DNA from: Megascapheus bottae
Lineage: Eukaryota > Chordata > Mammalia > Rodentia > Geomyidae
Direction of reading: 5' to 3'
NCBI GenBank assembly: GCA_024803745.1
Contig: JANJXV010000101.1
Location: 1,505,001-1,569,000, forward strand
DNA: 64,000 bases
This document shows, one piece after another, positions 43,441 through 53,990 of the stretch. The notes beneath the pieces were generated by a model, which was not told the origin of the DNA, made no database searches, and saw only the letters and a list, made by a program, of their open reading frames with translations. The translations under genes and the position numbers were made by a program. Positions within the stretch are counted from its first letter, which is position 1. Each line of letters begins with the position of its first letter.

Positions 43441-44605
43441 AGAGCCTCTGATGGTGGGTGGAGGGGTCCGTTACAAAAATCTCTTTTCCAATTTGACACA
43501 AGATGTCCAAGAGAAAGCCTTCCTTCACAGAGTTAAAAAAAAAAATCAATGATGTGAGCCCATCCTGGAGTCCCAGCTGGGCTTGAGATCTCAGCACTGC
43601 CCTTCTTACTCCATGTCTCCTGACCCCAGTGAACAATTTGGAACCAAGTTACAATTTCCTTTTCATTCTCATTAAGCAGAATACTCCTCTTTAACAACCC
43701 TCCCTAAACCACCCCCCATCTACAACCCTCCCTGAGCTTTGCTTGACTATAAAGCGCTCTATTTCTCTGTGATCTTTATGTCCTTAGAAATTACAACATG
43801 CTGGCATAGGTATTTAATTATTGAAAGGAGATGTGCCTTGTAAAATATTGTACCTGCAGGTTTGCTCATGCAAAGTAAGGATGGATCCCACTTGGCCAGA
43901 CAAAACCTTTGCTATGCTAGAGCTTTGTTCTGGACTAAATCTTGGTTTGTGAAATATGCATCCTATAAGAGCACTTCTGGGTTCTGCCTAGAACTGGCCA
44001 AACTAAAACACCTTTCCCTTTTTTAAATGAAACTAAACCTTGCTTTTACATAATACTGAGCTGACCCCCTCCTAGGCTGGGAATTTAAAGAACACTTTTA
44101 GGGGTAGGGAAAAAAAAAACAGATGTCAGATGATCCATCACAGAGTTTCTTTTCCAAGGCTGGAAAGAGCTCCACCACCACACTAAGGATAAAAGACAAC
44201 AGATAAACGTCAAAGTTTGAACTCTGCTCAAAGACATACAAAAGCTTAGGTTGCAGGGAAAGCTCTCTGTGCTGTCCAATATGATAGACATGCTGGTACC
44301 ATCCAATATTATTGGTTTTGACTTCTAATCCATGGATTTGACTTCAGATGTGTCTGGAATATCCAAAGCAGTGGAATTTCAATTTTACATCATAATGTAA
44401 TCCATTTAGATTTAGTTGCATGGAGCATCATGTAATCCAGGCTTATCCTATTGGACAGTGAATGCAATTACTGATCAATATTCCTAAAGAACATAGAAGT
44501 AAACATGCTCAAAAATATTTGCCAGTGGAATCTGGTAATTTAGAAGAAGGATGAAAGAGCATGATTGAATCAGATTTGTCCTGGGGAATTCAAGGTTGGT
44601 TTAGC
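43441..44605. other. unique sequence, no gene seen
   Basis: Repeat-free around 43640-43960. 44260-44500 is AT-rich. No exon or repeat family recognised. Confidence 0.4.
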
Positions 44606-44776
44606 AGAAGAAGGAAGGGAAGGGAAGGGGAAGGGAGGGGAGGGAAGGGGAGGGGGAGAGAGAGGAGAGGGGAGGGGGAAGGAAGGGGAGGGGAGGGGAA
44701 GGAAGAGGAGAAAGAAAGAAAAAATAAAAAAAGAAAGAGGGAAATAGGGAGGGAGGGGAAAGGAAAAGAAAGGAAA
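44606..44776. repeat. (GGGAA)n/(GGGA)n polypurine tract
   Basis: Uninterrupted plus-strand purine from 44606 to 44724 (119 bp), then A-rich purine with two T interruptions. Confidence 0.95.
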
Positions 44777-44792
44777 TCAATGTCAGCGATTT

Positions 44793-45068
44793 AGTGGCAC
44801 AAATTCATGGAATCCCAGTACTCACAAAGAGGAAGCAGGAGGATCACAAATTCAAGGTCAGACTGGGATATAGACCGAGAACCTGGCTCAAAGAAAAAAA
44901 ATCAGGTATGGTAGCGCATACATGTAATCCCAGCTGTGTAGGAGGATTCAAATTAAAACCCTATCTGAAAAATAATCAACCCCAAAAGAGGGCTGGGGGC
45001 ATTGCTTAAGCAGAAGAGTGCTTGCTGAGTAGACATGAGGCCCTGAGTTCAAATTCCAGCAAAAAAGG
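44793..45068 (+). mobile_element. old 7SL-type SINE pair with tRNA-like end
   Basis: First B1-like monomer (44793-44901, 'CATGGAATCCCAGTACTCAC', 'GGATCACAAATTCAAGG'), second 7SL head (44902-44970, 'GGTATGGTAGCGCATACATG'), then a tRNA-like unit (44991-45060, 'GGGGGCATTGCTTAAGC', 'GAGTTCAAATTCC'). Head types differ from the main Geo fusion. Confidence 0.6.
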
Positions 45069-46433
45069 AGAGAGAATACTTACCTGACTTGAAAAGTAAC
45101 CTCGTATGTGGTAAGAGTTCTATTAATACTAATTAGAATCAGCTCTATTAACCTTAGCTCATGAATATATTGCTATACTATGTCATTAATGTTATTAATA
45201 TATCATTCATAGTATATTAATAGGAATACACTCATACTAACTTATTCCTGTTAAATACTGTTTAGGATTTCACTGTTCCCTTTTCTTAGGCTGTGAGTGT
45301 TACACCTCCCTGAGATTTTTTTTTTTGTGTAACAAGAGGCTCCCCTGACACTGAGCCTCATGTGTTCTGAGAGTCCGGGGATCCCCAGATCTGGGCCCCC
45401 CGCCATGCCCCACATGGGCTGGCTTCTCCAACACATGCAGCTGCTCTGTTGGCTGACCCAATCCAGGCCAGTGACTCTGCTTCTCTCCTGCTTGCCTCAG
45501 CAGTTTTGCTTCCCAGCCGTCCACACTCCCAATGGCTCCAATACGTCCAAAGATGAGCACTTCCAAACCCTGAATTATTTACATCTGAGAGGCTCCATGG
45601 GTCCTTTCTCCCTCCAATTCTGCCAGCCCCTCCCCCCTTCCAATGAATCATAGCAAATTTGAATCTTGGCCATACACACACAAAGTGAAGTTTTGTTTTT
45701 TACTTAGAAGGTTCCTCTGGTACACCCAGGAGAAAAAGGGCAGAAAAAGATGGAGGTGGACAGTGGCTTGCAAAGGAAAAGGGAAAGAAAAGCAAACAAC
45801 AACAATAACAATAAAGCAACTCTTGCTGAATCAGTAACTAGCAGTAATAGATTTTTTTTTAAAAATTTACTTCCAGGCTCAGTTGGGGAAAACAAGATAC
45901 ATTTCCTTGCAATAATTTAAAGAGTGGAATGTTTCATTCCCAGAGAAACTACAGCTGTTTTGACCTATTCCTGGCTTTAGGTTGGACTATTATTTGCATT
46001 CTCTGAATTATTATTGTTGTTATTTCTTTTCCTTTCTTAACATGGTAGCATTTAGGAATGGAGCCAAGTTATAGACTGATTAAAGTCTTTCACTCTGAAT
46101 TAAAGGTTTTGAATCCAGCCTTAGGCTTCAGCCTCAGATTTTTGTTGCTGTAGCTGCTGTTTTCCATCCACACCTCCCCATCTCCAGGGGAGAAGAATAG
46201 AACTAGAAATCAGTCCGCTGCAGGCACACCCCTCTGAGGTTACACCAATTGGCTCCAAGGAGGGTGCCACTGCTGTTTTGGATGTTATAAGGCCACTGTG
46301 GCTGCAACCAGGCCAGTAAGGGGACAAAGGACATCTCCCTGAGGGAAAGGCCAAGGGAAGAGAAGGACCCTTCCCAAGCATTCTCATGTTCTAGAAAAGT
46401 CACTCTCCTTGCAATTCCTTTTTTCATCTCAAG
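45069..46433. other. unique sequence, no gene seen
   Basis: AT-rich at 45115-45240. At 45340-45680 open frames of about 100 codons overlap on both strands in a GC-richer patch, with no domain or splice support. About 45880-46050 is repeat-free and contains the paired TEAD-like motif. Confidence 0.4.
45926..45940. promoter_or_regulatory. paired inverted TEAD (M-CAT) motif
   Basis: GGAATG-TTT-CATTCC is a perfect inverted pair of the TEAD recognition core (GGAATG/CATTCC) with a 3-bp spacer, in a repeat-free AT-rich neighbourhood. TEAD factors act with YAP/TAZ at enhancers. This is motif evidence only. Confidence 0.35.
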
Positions 46434-46655
46434 AGTTCTGATAACTCACACCTGTAATCTCAGCTACTCAGAAGTCTAAGATCTAAGGATGGCGGTTCAA
46501 AGCCAGTCCTGGCAGAAAAGTCCCTGAGACTCTTACCTCCAATAAACTATCAAAAAGCCAGAAGTTAGGGGTGTGGCAAGTGGTAGAGCACCAGCCATGC
46601 AGCTGGGGATAGCAGGCAGGAATATGAGTGTGAGGCCTTGAGTTCAAGCACCGGT
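46434..46655 (+). mobile_element. 7SL-headed Geo SINE
   Basis: Head 'ACTCACACCTGTAATCTCAGC', junction 'GAGACTCTTACCTCCAATAA' and a diverged Geo half ending 'TTGAGTTCAAGCACCGG'. Confidence 0.8.
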
Positions 46656-46667
46656 AGTGACAAGTTC

Positions 46668-46790
46668 ATTCATCAATTCACTTCAGTCACCTGTAACATG
46701 AGATCATAAGAGCACCTAGGTCAAAGTGTTGGGTCTGAGATATTTACAGATGCACTGATCAGTAATCAATCAATGCTGGCTGGTGTGTAC
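46668..46790 (+). mobile_element. MIR fragment
   Basis: 'CTTCAGTCACCTGTAACATGAG' and 'TGATCAGTAATCAATCAATGCTGGC' fit the 3' part of MIR (cagtttcctcatctgtaaaatg.. aataaatgttggc). Confidence 0.5.
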
Positions 46791-46913
46791 TGCTCCTCTT
46801 TAAGGTGCTTTCTCTACCTGATCATCTAGCATGTCATCTTCCCATGTCTGCCAAGATCGCACTTGCCGATAATGGAAAAAGCACAAACCATACACGTGTG
46901 TGCGTACAGGCTT

Positions 46914-46914
<1 letters not shown>

Positions 46915-46959
<45 letters not shown>
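46915..46959. repeat. (CA)n microsatellite
   Basis: About 45 bp of perfect CA. Confidence 0.97.
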
Positions 46960-46960
<1 letters not shown>

Positions 46961-47080
46961 ACTTGTCTGTCGAAATAGGCTCTTTTCTGCCCAGGAGGGC
47001 CTTAGACTGCCATCTTCCCAATCATTGCCTGCTGAGCAGCAGAAATTATAGATGTCAGCCACCAAGGCCTGGCTGATAGA
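46960..47080 (-). mobile_element. degenerate B1-like SINE
   Basis: 'TTTTCTGCCCAGGAGGGCC', 'ATTGCCTGCTGAGCAGC' and 'ATTATAGATGTCAGCCACCA' form an antisense 7SL monomer. Another trace is at about 47145-47175. Confidence 0.5.
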
Positions 47081-47343
47081 AAGATCTCTCTAGAAGACAG
47101 CTCAGTGGGCCCTTGGACCATAATCCTCCTCTGTCTATGCTTCAACATGGAGCTGGGATTTCAGGTGTGCACTACTGTTGGTTTGTTGGTTGAAATGGGG
47201 ATAGGGGGAAACTCGAGCCCTGTGCAATGTCAGAGCCCACGTCCCATGTCTGTTACTTGCCTGTTGAAGGGAGGGAGGGAAAGCGGGCAATCTATCCCTA
47301 CTGGGTGAAGGCTGAGAGAAGAGAAGGGGGGAGGTAAGATGGT

Positions 47344-47531
47344 AAGGGCTGGGAGTTTGGCCTAGTGGTAGAGTGCTTGCCTGGCATGCACAAAGACCTG
47401 GGTTCGATTCCTCAGTACCACATACACAGAAACGGTGCTGTGGCTCAAGTGGTAGAGCACTAGCCTTGAGAAAGCCCAAGGACAGCGCTCAGGCCCTGAG
47501 TTCAAGCCTCATGCCTCCGGACTGGCAAAAA
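47344..47531 (+). mobile_element. IDL-Geo dimeric SINE (clear reference copy)
   Basis: Left monomer A box 47358-47368 and B box GGTTCGATTCC 47401-47411. Right monomer has TGGCTCAAGTGG (47441-47452), a perfect fit to the tRNA A-box consensus, and GAGTTCAAGCC (47498-47508), close to a B box. The two monomers share AGTGGTAGAG..CT.GCCT at 16 of 19 positions. The A-tail is followed by a T/A-rich stretch. Confidence 0.93.
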
Positions 47532-48174
47532 AATTTTTTTTTTTAAAAAAGGTAATCAATGCCCTTTTTGGCCACAGGCTGCTGGGTACCAGGCCATGGA
47601 GAAAAAGACAGAAGAATGTGAAAGAGCAGAAGGAGAAATGAAGCAGTCATGGACCCCGCTGCCAGGAAAGCCTGCACTGTTCTGGCTGCTGCCAGTGCCA
47701 ACAGGAATGGCAGGCAGCCTGGAGCTCTTGACAGAGGATGGGGAGGAAAGCCAGGAGCGAGAGTCAGCCGGAGGGAGATGCTGGAGGGGCTTCCCCAACT
47801 GAGCAGGTGCCTGGGGAAGGAAGACCCTACCCAAGAACAGCCTTGGGAGCCACAAACAATCCCCCTCCCCAACCTGTGCCCTGGACCTCCTACTCTCCCA
47901 GATCTCAAAGCAGCTAGCCCCAGCTCTCCTTCAGCCAGGCCAGCTGCCCGGCAGGCAAGCAGATGGTGACATCTTCACTAGAGCCAAAATTACCTTTCCA
48001 GGAAAATGTCTCAACCTTCTCTGGAGGACACAGAAAGGAGCGTGCACCATGGAGAATTTCAAACTTTCTCAAGAAGCTACAGCTTCTTAAAAGTATTTGA
48101 GTGAAACAAAAATGTATTTTGACTATAGATTGTTCAGTGCCTCCGATTTAAAAAGAAAAGAAAGGTTGTTGAAA
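47532..48174. other. unique GC-richer sequence, no gene seen
   Basis: Open frames over 100 codons occur on both strands at 47540-47970. They overlap, and there is no initiation context, domain or splice evidence, so they are treated as chance. Confidence 0.4.
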
Positions 48175-48358
48175 GTTGCCTATAATCTCAACCACCTGGG
48201 AGGCAGAGGTAGGAAGATGACAGTTCAAGGCTGAACTGGGAGAAAATACAAGACCTATCTGAAAACCAAACTAAAAGCCAAGGGACTGGGAACAGGGCTC
48301 AAGTAATAGAGCACCTACCTAGAAAGCACAAGGCCCTGAATTTAATCCCAGTACAAAA
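48175..48358 (+). mobile_element. B1-like head plus tRNA-like monomer
   Basis: 'TTGCCTATAATCTCAACCACC', 'GGGAGGCAGAGGTAGGAAG' (plain B1 type) then 'GGGACTGGGAACAGGGCTC', 'GGCCCTGAATTTAATCCC' (tRNA-like with B box). Confidence 0.6.
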
Positions 48359-48363
48359 AAATA

Positions 48364-48407
<44 letters not shown>
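48359..48407. repeat. (AAT)n microsatellite at SINE tail
   Basis: About 15 AAT units continuing from the A-tail of the preceding SINE. Confidence 0.95.
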
Positions 48408-48409
<2 letters not shown>

Positions 48410-48411
48410 CA

Positions 48412-48667
48412 GGTGCTGGTGGCTCATACCTGCATTCCTAGCTACTCAAGAAGCTGAGATCTGAGGATCAAGGTTCAAAGCCAGTAGGGGCAGAAAAGTC
48501 TATGAAACTCTTATCTCCAATTAACCACCTAAAAACCAGAAGTGGCACTGTGGCTCAGAATGGCAGTGTGCTAGCCTGAAAAGAAAAAGAGCTCAAGGAC
48601 AGTGACCAGGACCAGACTTCAAGTCCCATGACCAACAGAAAATTAATTAACTAACTAACTAACTAAC
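48412..48667 (+). mobile_element. 7SL-headed Geo SINE with (TAAC)n tail
   Basis: Head 'GGTGGCTCATACCTGCATTCC', junction, Geo half, then an A/T tail that has become (CTAA)n at 48646-48667. Confidence 0.85.
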
Positions 48668-49384
48668 AGTCAGGTAGTTTCCAGAACTTTAGCTCCTTAC
48701 TCCCCAACCCTGTCATCCCTTGTGAGCAGCTAGTCATGGACTAAAAATCACTGAATTAAACTATTCTATCTGTCTCTGTCTCATCCCCTCCCTCTCAAAT
48801 CTCAACATCTGGCTCCCAGATGTATGCTTACCACTGCACTTACTGCTTGCATAACAGACAGGTTCCATTATCAATGCTAATCTGTTTACCTAATTCTAGA
48901 ACTCTGAGGGGCTGTGCTGGGAAATATTGCACGCTCCATTCCACATCAAGTAGGGACATGTTCGGTGAGTGATTAGCAATGTCTGCATGGAAACAGGAAG
49001 CTGGATGCATGGGTCCAGTACTCACACAGAGGGCCGCATCTTCATCACTCTGCTTCTGGACAATGTTTGACTCTAAAAAGCTCCCTTCTGACTGGAGAAA
49101 ACATTTATGCTGACTATGAGACACAAATGAATGATTGAAGGCCTCCAGAGGAAAGGATTTTGAAGCAAACAAGGAATTTCTCTAGCATCTCTATCCTCAA
49201 AACTCATATGACTCCCCTGTTAGACTTCATGTCTGCATGTACTGTTGTCAAAACTACTTTTTCCTACTTCACAAGAATGAGAAGATGGGTCCCCTGGACC
49301 TCGTCACTCCTAAACTGGCCCCATCCTGTCCACTGCAGATAAGCATCAACTTGCAAATCCTAGCCTGATAGAACTATCCTAAGA
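48668..49384. other. unique sequence, no gene seen
   Basis: No repeat recognised. A 110-codon minus frame at 48840-49172 lacks any family signature or splice support. Confidence 0.4.
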
Positions 49385-49570
49385 TGTGTAGACCTCACTG
49401 GTCAGGGACTCAAATCTCAGCTGACCAAGTGGATGGCCTTGGGGGGGGGAAATTATTTGCCCTTGCCAGCCTCAGTTTCCTCCTATGCATGAGAAAAAGG
49501 AAAGAATTCGGAGCTCATGTAAGAATTAAGGAAATTACAGTTGTTCTGCTCCTAAAATCTACAGGATATT
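49385..49570 (+). mobile_element. MIR-like ancient SINE
   Basis: 'GGGACTCAAATCTCAGCTGACC', 'TTATTTGCCCTTGCCAGCC' and 'CAGTTTCCTCCTATGCATGAG' follow the MIR order. Confidence 0.6.
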
Positions 49571-50164
49571 TAAGATACACTGCTTTCTTTTCCCCTCTTT
49601 TCATACCCTCAAGGCTATTTCAAGCTTTCTCCACAGGCAGTGAGTAAGGCATCAGAAATGTCTCTGTGCTGAATTAACGTAGCTGAGAAATGAGAAACCC
49701 CTCCCTGTGCCCCCAACTTGAGCCCTCCTCCTCTCTGTTTAGATTCAACTCAAAATAGCTGAACTTAGATGGAACCAGTTGGGGTCTGTCTTTGTATCTG
49801 GAGGCTTAAAAAAAAAGATTCAAACCTTAAGCCCAACAGCTGCAGGTTAGTCAAGGACCTGATTCTGCCTGGTTAATTAACTTTAACCTCCAACCCAAGT
49901 CACTGTACATTTGTGCAGCTGACTCCTTTGATGCTAAAAGAATAAGCTTTTATCCAATGATTTATAATTTTTTAAAAGAAACTGTTTTAAGTAGCATAGG
50001 TGTATAGTTGTGTTTTTTTAATTAAATAGAACCAAAGCATTTCAAATGAAGAACTGTTCCTCAAAATACTAGTCTTACAAATCTTGCCAGAAATGCATTT
50101 ATTAAAAGTAGGCTTCTCAATGTAGTTTAGGTACATTTAATAAATGTAAGTGTACATATAAAAG
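49571..50164. other. repeat-free AT-rich block
   Basis: 49640-50060 contains homeodomain-like words (GGTTAATTAAC, TTTATAATTTTTT) and is a possible conserved non-coding element. No gene. Confidence 0.35.
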
Positions 50165-50171
50165 CAGATAA

Positions 50172-50390
50172 CGGGGCTGGGAGTGTGGCCTAGTAGTAGA
50201 GTGCTTATCTAGCATGTACAACGCTCTGGGTTCAATCCCTTGGTACCACATACACAGAGAAAACAGAAAGTGGTGGTGCTGTGACTCAAGGGGTAGAGTG
50301 CTAGCCTTGAGAAAGCCCAAGGACAATGCCCAGGCCCTGAGTTGAAGCCCCAGGACTGGCAAAACAAAACAAAACAAAACAAACAAAAAA
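50172..50390 (+). mobile_element. IDL-Geo dimeric SINE
   Basis: Complete dimer with (CAAAA)n tail. Target-site duplications CAGATAA lie at 50165-50171 and 50391-50397. 'GGTGGT' duplication at the monomer junction. Confidence 0.92.
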
Positions 50391-50448
50391 CAGATAAAAA
50401 AGAGATACATAGATAGAGACTCATACTCAGACAAATGTGTGTTTGGCG

Positions 50449-50605
50449 GAGTGGTTACTGGGTCTTGAACTCAGAGCCTAGGCTCTGTCCTGCAACTTCT
50501 TCCTCTCCAGACTGAGGCTCTGTCCCTCAGCTTCCTCCTCTCCAGCTGAGCCTAGGCTCTACTTCTGGATTTTTGGTGGATCTGAGCCTTACAGGCATGA
50601 GATGT
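50449..50605 (-). mobile_element. SINE fragment with internal duplication
   Basis: Antisense Geo-like start 'GGGTCTTGAACTCAGAGCC'. A segment containing 'GGCTCTGTCC..CTTCCTCTCCAG' occurs twice in tandem (about 50478-50560), then head remnants. Confidence 0.6.
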
Positions 50606-51029
50606 CAGTCTCATACAAGCATGTTACATATGGATCTCTTTATAATAGATCCTAAAATTTACTTCATTCTGGTATACCTACATCTATGCTTTCAATGGCT
50701 CCATTGTTAAAAGAAATTACCATTATTCCAATATTTAGGCGGGCCATCATTTCCCCCTCATTTTCCACTAACAGACAAATAGGAAATATTTTATATTTCC
50801 CATGATGATGTTGGAGCAACAGGCCTGCACATGAGTCTCTGTGTAAAGATTTCTTTTTTTTTTTACACTTCATATTTAGAGTGTAGAATGGTTTCTAAAA
50901 GCCTACGCACTCAGAATTCAGTTAGCATTTAAGAACGTAAAACATACTTGCATAGGCAGCTCCGGGAGCTCCCACTGCAAAGGGTACATGTTGCCTGATT
51001 CCAAAAGAACTACTTACTTCCACAGCCAT
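50606..51029. other. unique sequence, no gene seen
   Basis: AT-rich, no recognised feature. Confidence 0.45.
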
Positions 51030-51125
51030 ATACAATGTAATCCCAGCACTTGGGAGGTGGGGGAAGGAAGACCACTGGACAGTAAGAGACTTGTGGAGAA
51101 GAGCTAGGAGGCCCCAGCTGCACAA
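51030..51125 (+). mobile_element. B1-like monomer fragment
   Basis: 'ATGTAATCCCAGCACTTGGGAGG' is a plain B1/Alu-type head core; the rest has decayed. Confidence 0.5.
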
Positions 51126-51281
51126 ACCAAAGCCAGACAAGATTTTCCAACTGCCATCAAGCCCTCAGACACAGGATCAAGGCTAGCTACCAGGTCAAGG
51201 GCTTGCTACCAACCCTATCTATTGTTGGCTACATGTGAACCCATCCAACAATGGGGATTCCTATCTCAAGAATGCACAGAC

Positions 51282-51471
51282 AGCTGGGTGCTGCTGGCTC
51301 ATGCCAATAATCCTACTCAGGAGGCTGAGATCTGAGCATCATGGTTCAAAGCCAGCCTAGACGCTATATCCAATGAATCACCAGAAAACTGGAAGTAGCA
51401 CTGTGGTGCAAAGTCATAGAGTACTAATCAGGCCCTGAGTTCAAGCCCCACATTCAACCAAAAAAAAAAGG
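51282..51471 (+). mobile_element. 7SL-headed Geo SINE, shortened
   Basis: Head 'GCTGGCTCATGCCAATAATCC', Geo half with an internal deletion between 'GAGTACTAAT' and 'CAGGCCCTGAG', then A-tail. Confidence 0.83.
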
Positions 51472-52190
51472 TACAGACATGTCCCTGCCAGTGCTGTTTT
51501 GGGTTTTTTTTTCAGTGGATCTGGGGCACAATGGATAATACCAGGTGTATCTTGGGCATTCTGTACCTCTCCACCATCTTTCCCCCATAATTCTCTCCTG
51601 GTTTAAAGCTTCCAAACAGAAGCTTTAACAGCTCAAAGGGACTACCGTACTGTATGTGTGAGAAATCAACACTCCAGGCCTTCAAGGAGAACAGAGGAGG
51701 CATTCGGGCTAGCACAGGGAAGAATTCTGTACAGTCACCATCCAGAATAGCAGCAGCCCAGATGGGCGCATATCAAATGTTCCTCGTGCACACGATTCGG
51801 TCACCTCCCTTCTTCACCGAGCCAAATATCCATAATTTAAAAGCTGTAAAGCCTGAGCTTTCCCTGTGGGCTCTCTAGCCCCCCCTTCCTGGGGTGGGGG
51901 AAAGGGTCAACACTTTCTTGGTAGTTATAGATGCCATCTGAATACTGCTGGGTTGCTTAACATCTCTGCAGACAACCATGCACTCTCTGGGTCCTTAAGA
52001 ACAAGTGATACAGGGCTGAGCTCCTGGAAGGGATGGGTGAACCGGGGTGTGTGGGTACCAGGAAGGGGAAGGGACAGAGGCTGTGTAATGGACAAGGTCA
52101 GCCTGGGCAGGATACATACAGGAATGCAATGTGAGTGCATGAGGGGCGAGGATGGGAGCGTCATTGCTTTCCACGCTGCCACAATGAAAT
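51472..52190. other. unique sequence, no gene seen
   Basis: 51650-51850 is repeat-free and possibly conserved. The plus-strand frame that runs into the TC repeat is not supported. Confidence 0.4.
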
Positions 52191-52191
52191 C

Positions 52192-52261
<70 letters not shown>
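52191..52261. repeat. (CT)n microsatellite
   Basis: About 67 bp of perfect CT after CCTC. Confidence 0.97.
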
Positions 52262-52269
<8 letters not shown>

Positions 52270-52550
52270 CTTAACTGTTTTATGACTCAGCTAGGCATCC
52301 CAACTTTTCTTGGCCTGCTTTAGGGTAACACATTTGCCAAATGTTCTGGCCTCAACAAACAGCACTCAAGGAATTCTTCCCCGTCATCCAGAGCAAAGAG
52401 GAAATGTCAGCCTTCGGTTCAGTAAGTTCTCTCCACGTAAGCAACACTGCCCTGCACTAGGTGTTTGGATTCTACTGAATTCTTTAATTATATCTTCCTT
52501 TGGGATCTAAAAAAAATGCATTTCAGGATTTTTGTTTGGTCTTGTTTTTG

Positions 52551-52689
52551 TTTTTTTTTTCTTTTTTTTTTAAATTTTTTTTTATTGTGATTAGTAAAAG
52601 GGTTACATGATATTTGCCAGATAGAAGGTGCATTAATTCACATACATTGATACCCTTTCACATGTCTTGGTACCCATTTCCCTCCCCCC
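52551..52689 (-). mobile_element. very short L1 insertion (139 bp)
   Basis: Only the last part of the L1 3' UTR and A-tail, antisense (T-run then 'TTTATTGTGATTAGTAAAAGG'). Perfect 15-bp target-site duplications TTGGTCTTGTTTTTG lie at 52536-52550 and 52690-52704. The target is the end of the antisense Geo SINE at 52705. Confidence 0.95.
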
Positions 52690-52704
52690 TTGGTCTTGTT
52701 TTTG

Positions 52705-52896
52705 AACTCGGGGCTTGCACACTCTTTCTGAGCTTTTTTCTTTCTTTTTTTTTCCCTCAAGGCTTTCACTCTACCACTTGAGCCACACTGACACTTCCGG
52801 TTTTTTTCTGAGTGGTTTATTACAGCTAAGAGTCTCACAGACTTTCTGTCCCCAGGCTGGCTTTGAACCACAATACTCAGATCTCAACCCCCCTCA
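52705..52896 (-). mobile_element. 7SL-headed Geo SINE (L1 target)
   Basis: Antisense Geo half ('GAACTCGGGGCTTGCACAC', 'CTACCACTTGAGCCACACTG') then head. Its 3' tail side was hit by the short L1. Confidence 0.85.
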
Positions 52897-53621
52897 ATAG
52901 GTAAGATGGCAGGCTGAGAGCAGATGGATATTATGTTACCGATGACAGATGCTAATTTACACCCCACTCTCGGCCCCCAGGCCCCCAATGCAATGCCTAG
53001 CAAGAGGTTTGGCACTCGGTAAACTTACACCAGCAAGAACAGCATTGCCCTGGGAACCTTCGTGAATTCTCCAACCCTTTCCTAGACTGAAGCCAGATTA
53101 AGATGCCAGTCATCTCTTACGTCAAACCAGTAGTAGGCTGGAGAATTTCACATCCTACTCTTTATTTATCTGACACAGGTAATTCTCAGCCCCCAAAACT
53201 TAGGACCTTGGATGCACACAGTTCCACAACACCTGACTTGGGAACACGAGATGAGTAATACAGAAATGAATCTCCAGGCCCAGTTCAGTAAATAGGACTC
53301 TCCATTTCCTGACAACACACAACAAAACACCCTTTGCCTTCTGCTGAGTCCCATCTCCTAGGAAACATCATAATAGGCTTAGCAAAAGCCAGGAAGATCT
53401 TAGGAGACCGGCTGTTCACTCTGCAACAGGGCTGCACTTAAGTGTTCTATTCAAGAAGCACACATTGGGTTGGCCTCCACATTAACCTGCTAGGAATGAA
53501 GACACACGTCAGAAACAGGTGGGAGAGAGGCAGAACTCAGAGCCTGGAAGGCAAAGAGAACTCTGTGAGTCAATGCTCTAATTAGGAACTCGTATGTTCT
53601 GCTTTCCCTGCAAGCAGGAAT
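52897..53621. other. unique sequence, no gene seen
   Basis: A short MIR-end-like phrase at about 52985-53030 ('ATGCCTAGCAAGAGGTTTGG'). Otherwise nothing recognised. Confidence 0.4.
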
Positions 53622-53648
53622 ACACACACACACACAGACACACACACA

Positions 53649-53688
<40 letters not shown>
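53622..53688. repeat. (AC)n with CAGA interruptions
   Basis: About 67 bp, AC dinucleotides with two CAGACA variants on the left. Confidence 0.97.
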
Positions 53689-53690
<2 letters not shown>

Positions 53691-53797
53691 TTCCATGTAC
53701 GTTGTGGCTCCTTTAGACAATTAGGGAAATGATAAGGACCTTCCATTTTGTCTATCATTTAAAATCATGATAAATGATCCAGTAGGGTTTTTCTTTT

Positions 53798-53990
53798 CTT
53801 TTTTTTCCAGTCCTTGGGCTTGAACTCAGGGCCTGAGTACTGTCCTTGGACTTTCTCAAGGCTAGCATTCTACCACTTGAGCCACAGCACCATTTCTGGC
53901 TTTTTCTATGTAGGTGGTACCAAGGAATCGAACCTGGGTCTCTGTGCATAATAGCCAAATACTCTACAACTAGGTCACACTCCCAGCCCT
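53798..53990 (-). mobile_element. IDL-Geo dimeric SINE
   Basis: Antisense complete dimer: 'CCAGTCCTTGGGCTTGAACTC', 'CTCAAGGCTAGCATTCTACC', 'GGAATCGAACCTGGGTC', 'CTACAACTAGGTCACACTCCC'. The A box is mutated. 'CTCCCAGCCCT' is repeated at the right end. Confidence 0.88.

Noticed and set aside
45251..45681. Overlapping frames of 61-107 codons on both strands
   Set aside because: Opposite-strand overlap in a GC-richer patch with no domain, splice site or start context.
47543..47969. Frames of 99-121 codons on both strands
   Set aside because: Mutually overlapping, no family resemblance; GC-richer composition makes long chance frames likely.
51866..52323. 139-codon plus frame ending in SLSLSL and a minus frame of EREREP type
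   Set aside because: The repeat part comes from (CT)n and the rest has no coding signature.
53622..53688. CRISPR-like regular repeat pattern
   Set aside because: Simple AC microsatellite with CAGA variants; no spacers, and the DNA is mammalian.
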